A DNA stretch of 6,816 nt. It comes from Alloprevotella tannerae (GTDB lineage: Bacteria > Bacteroidota > Bacteroidia > Bacteroidales > Bacteroidaceae). Location: the NCBI GenBank assembly GCA_015259305.1, contig JABZGO010000099.1, forward strand, positions 1-6,816, written 5' to 3'. The notes beneath the pieces were generated by a model, which did no database searches, had not been told where the DNA came from, and saw nothing but the letters and a program-made list of their open reading frames with translations. Shown one piece after another: positions 5,129 through 6,816 of the stretch (position 1 is its first letter; each line of letters begins with the position of its first letter). The position numbers were made by a program, and so were the translations under genes.

Positions 5129-6816
5129 ATGACGCAAAAGACCTTCAATCGTACGCTGATCACAGCTGCGCTGCCCTACGCCAATGGCGGGGTCCACATC
5201 GGCCATTTGGCCGGCGTCTATATCCCTTCGGATATTTACGCCCGCTATCTGCGCTTGCGCAACAAGCCGGTCCTCTTCATCTGCGGATCTGATGAGCACG
5301 GCGTACCTATAACGATTCGCGCCCGCCGCGAGCATTGCACGCCGCAAGACGTCGTAGATCGCTATCACAAGCTCATTAAAGATTCCTTTGAAGCCTTCGG
5401 CATCAGCTTCGATATTTATAGTCGCACGACGAGTGCCGTACACGAAAAGACGGCCACAGAGTTCTTCAAGACGCTCTACGATAAAGGCGAATTTATCGAA
5501 AAGGAAAGTGAGCAGTACTACGATGAAGAAGCCAAGACTTTCTTGGCTGACCGCTACATCACGGGAGAATGCCCCCACTGCCACAAGCCCGGCGCTTACG
5601 GCGACCAATGCGAGAGCTGCGGCACGGCACTTTCGCCCCTCGAACTCATCAATCCACAATCGGCCATCAGCGGTTCAAAACCTGTTCTGCGCACCACGAA
5701 ACACTGGTATCTGCCTTTAGACAAACATCAGCCGTGGTTAGAGAAATGGATCTTGGGCGAGCACGCCGATTGGCGCTCCAATGTAACCGGCCAATGCAAG
5801 AGTTGGTTTGATATGGGCCTACAACCGCGCGCCGTCAGTCGAGATCTCGATTGGGGCATCCCCGTTCCCATCGAGGGCGCTGAGGGTAAGGTGCTCTACG
5901 TTTGGTTTGACGCACCGATTGGTTATATTTCCAATACGCGCGAACTGCTTCCCAACGACTGGGAGACGTGGTGGAAGTCAGATGACACGCGCTTAATCCA
6001 CTTTATCGGCAAGGATAACATCGTCTTCCACTGCATCGTCTTCCCCGCGATGCTGAAAGCCCACGGCGAATATGTTTTGCCCGACAACGTGCCCTCCAAC
6101 GAATTTCTGAATCTCGAGGATCGCAAGATTTCGACCTCGCGCAATTGGGCCGTTTGGCTACACGAATATCTCACCGACTTCCCGGACAAGCAGGATGTAC
6201 TGCGTTATGTGCTCACGGCCAACGCTCCGGAGACGAAGGACAACAACTTTACGTGGAAGGATTTCCAAGCCAGAAACAACAATGAGTTGGTTGCCGTCTA
6301 CGGAAACTTTGTAAATCGCGCACTCGTCTTGACTCACAAATACTATGGTGGGGAAGTGCCGGCCTGCGGAGCGCTCCTGCCCGAAGACGAAGCTACGATA
6401 GCTGAGTTTAAGGACGTAAAAGATAAAGTCGAATACCTGCTCGACCACTTCCGCTTCCGTGATGCGCAGAAGGAGGCTATGAATCTGGCCCGCATCGGCA
6501 ACAAATATTTGGCCGATGCTGAGCCTTGGAAGGTCATCAAGACGGATCCGGAGCGCGTAAAGACGATTTTATATATTGCACTCCAACTCGTGGCCAATCT
6601 GGCTACGGCTTTCGCCCCCTTCCTGCCTTTCAGCAGCGAGCGTCTGCGCCGCATGCTCAAGCTCCAAACGCTCGATTGGAGCAGACTGGGCCAAACGGAT
6701 CTCCTGCCGGCCGGACACCAAATCGACCAAGCCGGACTCCTCTTCGAAAAGATTGAAGATGAGGTGGTGGCGGCTCAGGTAGAGAAGCTCAAAGCAATGG
6801 AAGCAGCCAACGAAGC
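5129..6816 (+). CDS. metG: Methionyl-tRNA synthetase (3' end beyond window)
   Basis: Cytoplasmic class I synthetase that charges tRNA-Met with methionine using ATP. The window shows 562 complete codons; related Bacteroidetes enzymes are about 680 residues (from memory), so a C-terminal part, probably with the OB-fold tRNA-binding domain, is missing. Residues 23-26 are the HIGH motif (GGVHIGHL), following the typical [11 protein letters not shown] start. Residues 148-164 hold a zinc knuckle, Cys148, Cys151, Cys161 and Cys164. WFDAPIGY at 259-266 belongs to the methionine site. KISTS at 333-337 replaces the KMSKS loop, as in Bacteroidetes homologues. The segment from about 371 on ([17 protein letters not shown]) begins the helical anticodon-binding domain. 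No Shine-Dalgarno is visible; the start is set by homology. No frameshift seen. It is a housekeeping gene, unrelated to the secreted-protein cluster upstream. Confidence 0.97.
   Translation, partial: MTQKTFNRTLITAALPYANGGVHIGHLAGVYIPSDIYARYLRLRNKPVLFICGSDEHGVPITIRARREHCTPQDVVDRYHKLIKDSFEAFGISFDIYSRTTSAVHEKTATEFFKTLYDKGEFIEKESEQYYDEEAKTFLADRYITGECPHCHKPGAYGDQCESCGTALSPLELINPQSAISGSKPVLRTTKHWYLPLDKHQPWLEKWILGEHADWRSNVTGQCKSWFDMGLQPRAVSRDLDWGIPVPIEGAEGKVLYVWFDAPIGYISNTRELLPNDWETWWKSDDTRLIHFIGKDNIVFHCIVFPAMLKAHGEYVLPDNVPSNEFLNLEDRKISTSRNWAVWLHEYLTDFPDKQDVLRYVLTANAPETKDNNFTWKDFQARNNNELVAVYGNFVNRALVLTHKYYGGEVPACGALLPEDEATIAEFKDVKDKVEYLLDHFRFRDAQKEAMNLARIGNKYLADAEPWKVIKTDPERVKTILYIALQLVANLATAFAPFLPFSSERLRRMLKLQTLDWSRLGQTDLLPAGHQIDQAGLLFEKIEDEVVAAQVEKLKAMEAANE

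Noticed and set aside
5093..5659. A 188-codon minus-strand frame opposite metG
   Set aside because: It is a shadow of the conserved metG coding sequence in a different frame, with no family resemblance.
1..6816. CRISPR arrays, tRNA or rRNA genes, insertion sequences
   Set aside because: No regularly spaced repeats, no cloverleaf or rRNA-like sequence and no transposase frame was seen on reading both strands.

Overview
The window looks like a chromosomal segment from a member of the Bacteroidales, most plausibly Porphyromonas or a close relative. Four things point there: two 'cleaved adhesin' domains of the kind known from Porphyromonas gingivalis gingipains and haemagglutinins; signal peptides that all leave glutamine as the predicted first mature residue; short C-terminal tails of the GIYSLSG...KGIYIVNGKKVVK type; and a methionyl-tRNA synthetase with the Bacteroidetes-style KISTS signature. 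Putative promoter elements also match the phylum's TAnnTTTG -7 consensus. The genus is an inference; the phylum is well supported.

Layout, all main genes on the + strand. 1-390: no convincing gene, a possible promoter and leader. 391-2355: a 654-residue secreted protein with adhesin domain, beta-helix-like module, second adhesin domain and C-terminal tail. 2356-2513: a large imperfect hairpin and a structured leader with a strong Shine-Dalgarno. 2514-3338 and 4037-4924: two secreted proteins of 274 and 295 residues, each a free-standing copy of the middle module of the first protein plus the same tail. The 698-base gap between them holds two intrinsic terminators, a complex palindrome, a doubtful minus-strand membrane-protein ORF, and a good promoter and leader for the second small gene. 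5129 to the window end: metG, missing its 3' end, preceded by a promoter-like -7 element and a 14-bp hairpin followed by a T-rich stretch.

The three secreted proteins form a paralogous surface or extracellular cluster sharing a module and a tail. Gene 1 and gene 2 may be co-transcribed, since I see no promoter between them; gene 3 has its own promoter beyond the terminators. metG is an unrelated housekeeping neighbour.

The most interesting signal is a leader of about 65-70 bases before genes 2 and 3. Both copies carry a conspicuous GGGAGG ribosome-binding site, unusual in a phylum where such sites are usually weak, and an upstream CCTCC that can base-pair with it. The flanking pair changes from A-T to G-C between the copies while pairing is kept. 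This suggests a translational switch, or at least a conserved RNA structure, but two tandem paralogues cannot prove it.
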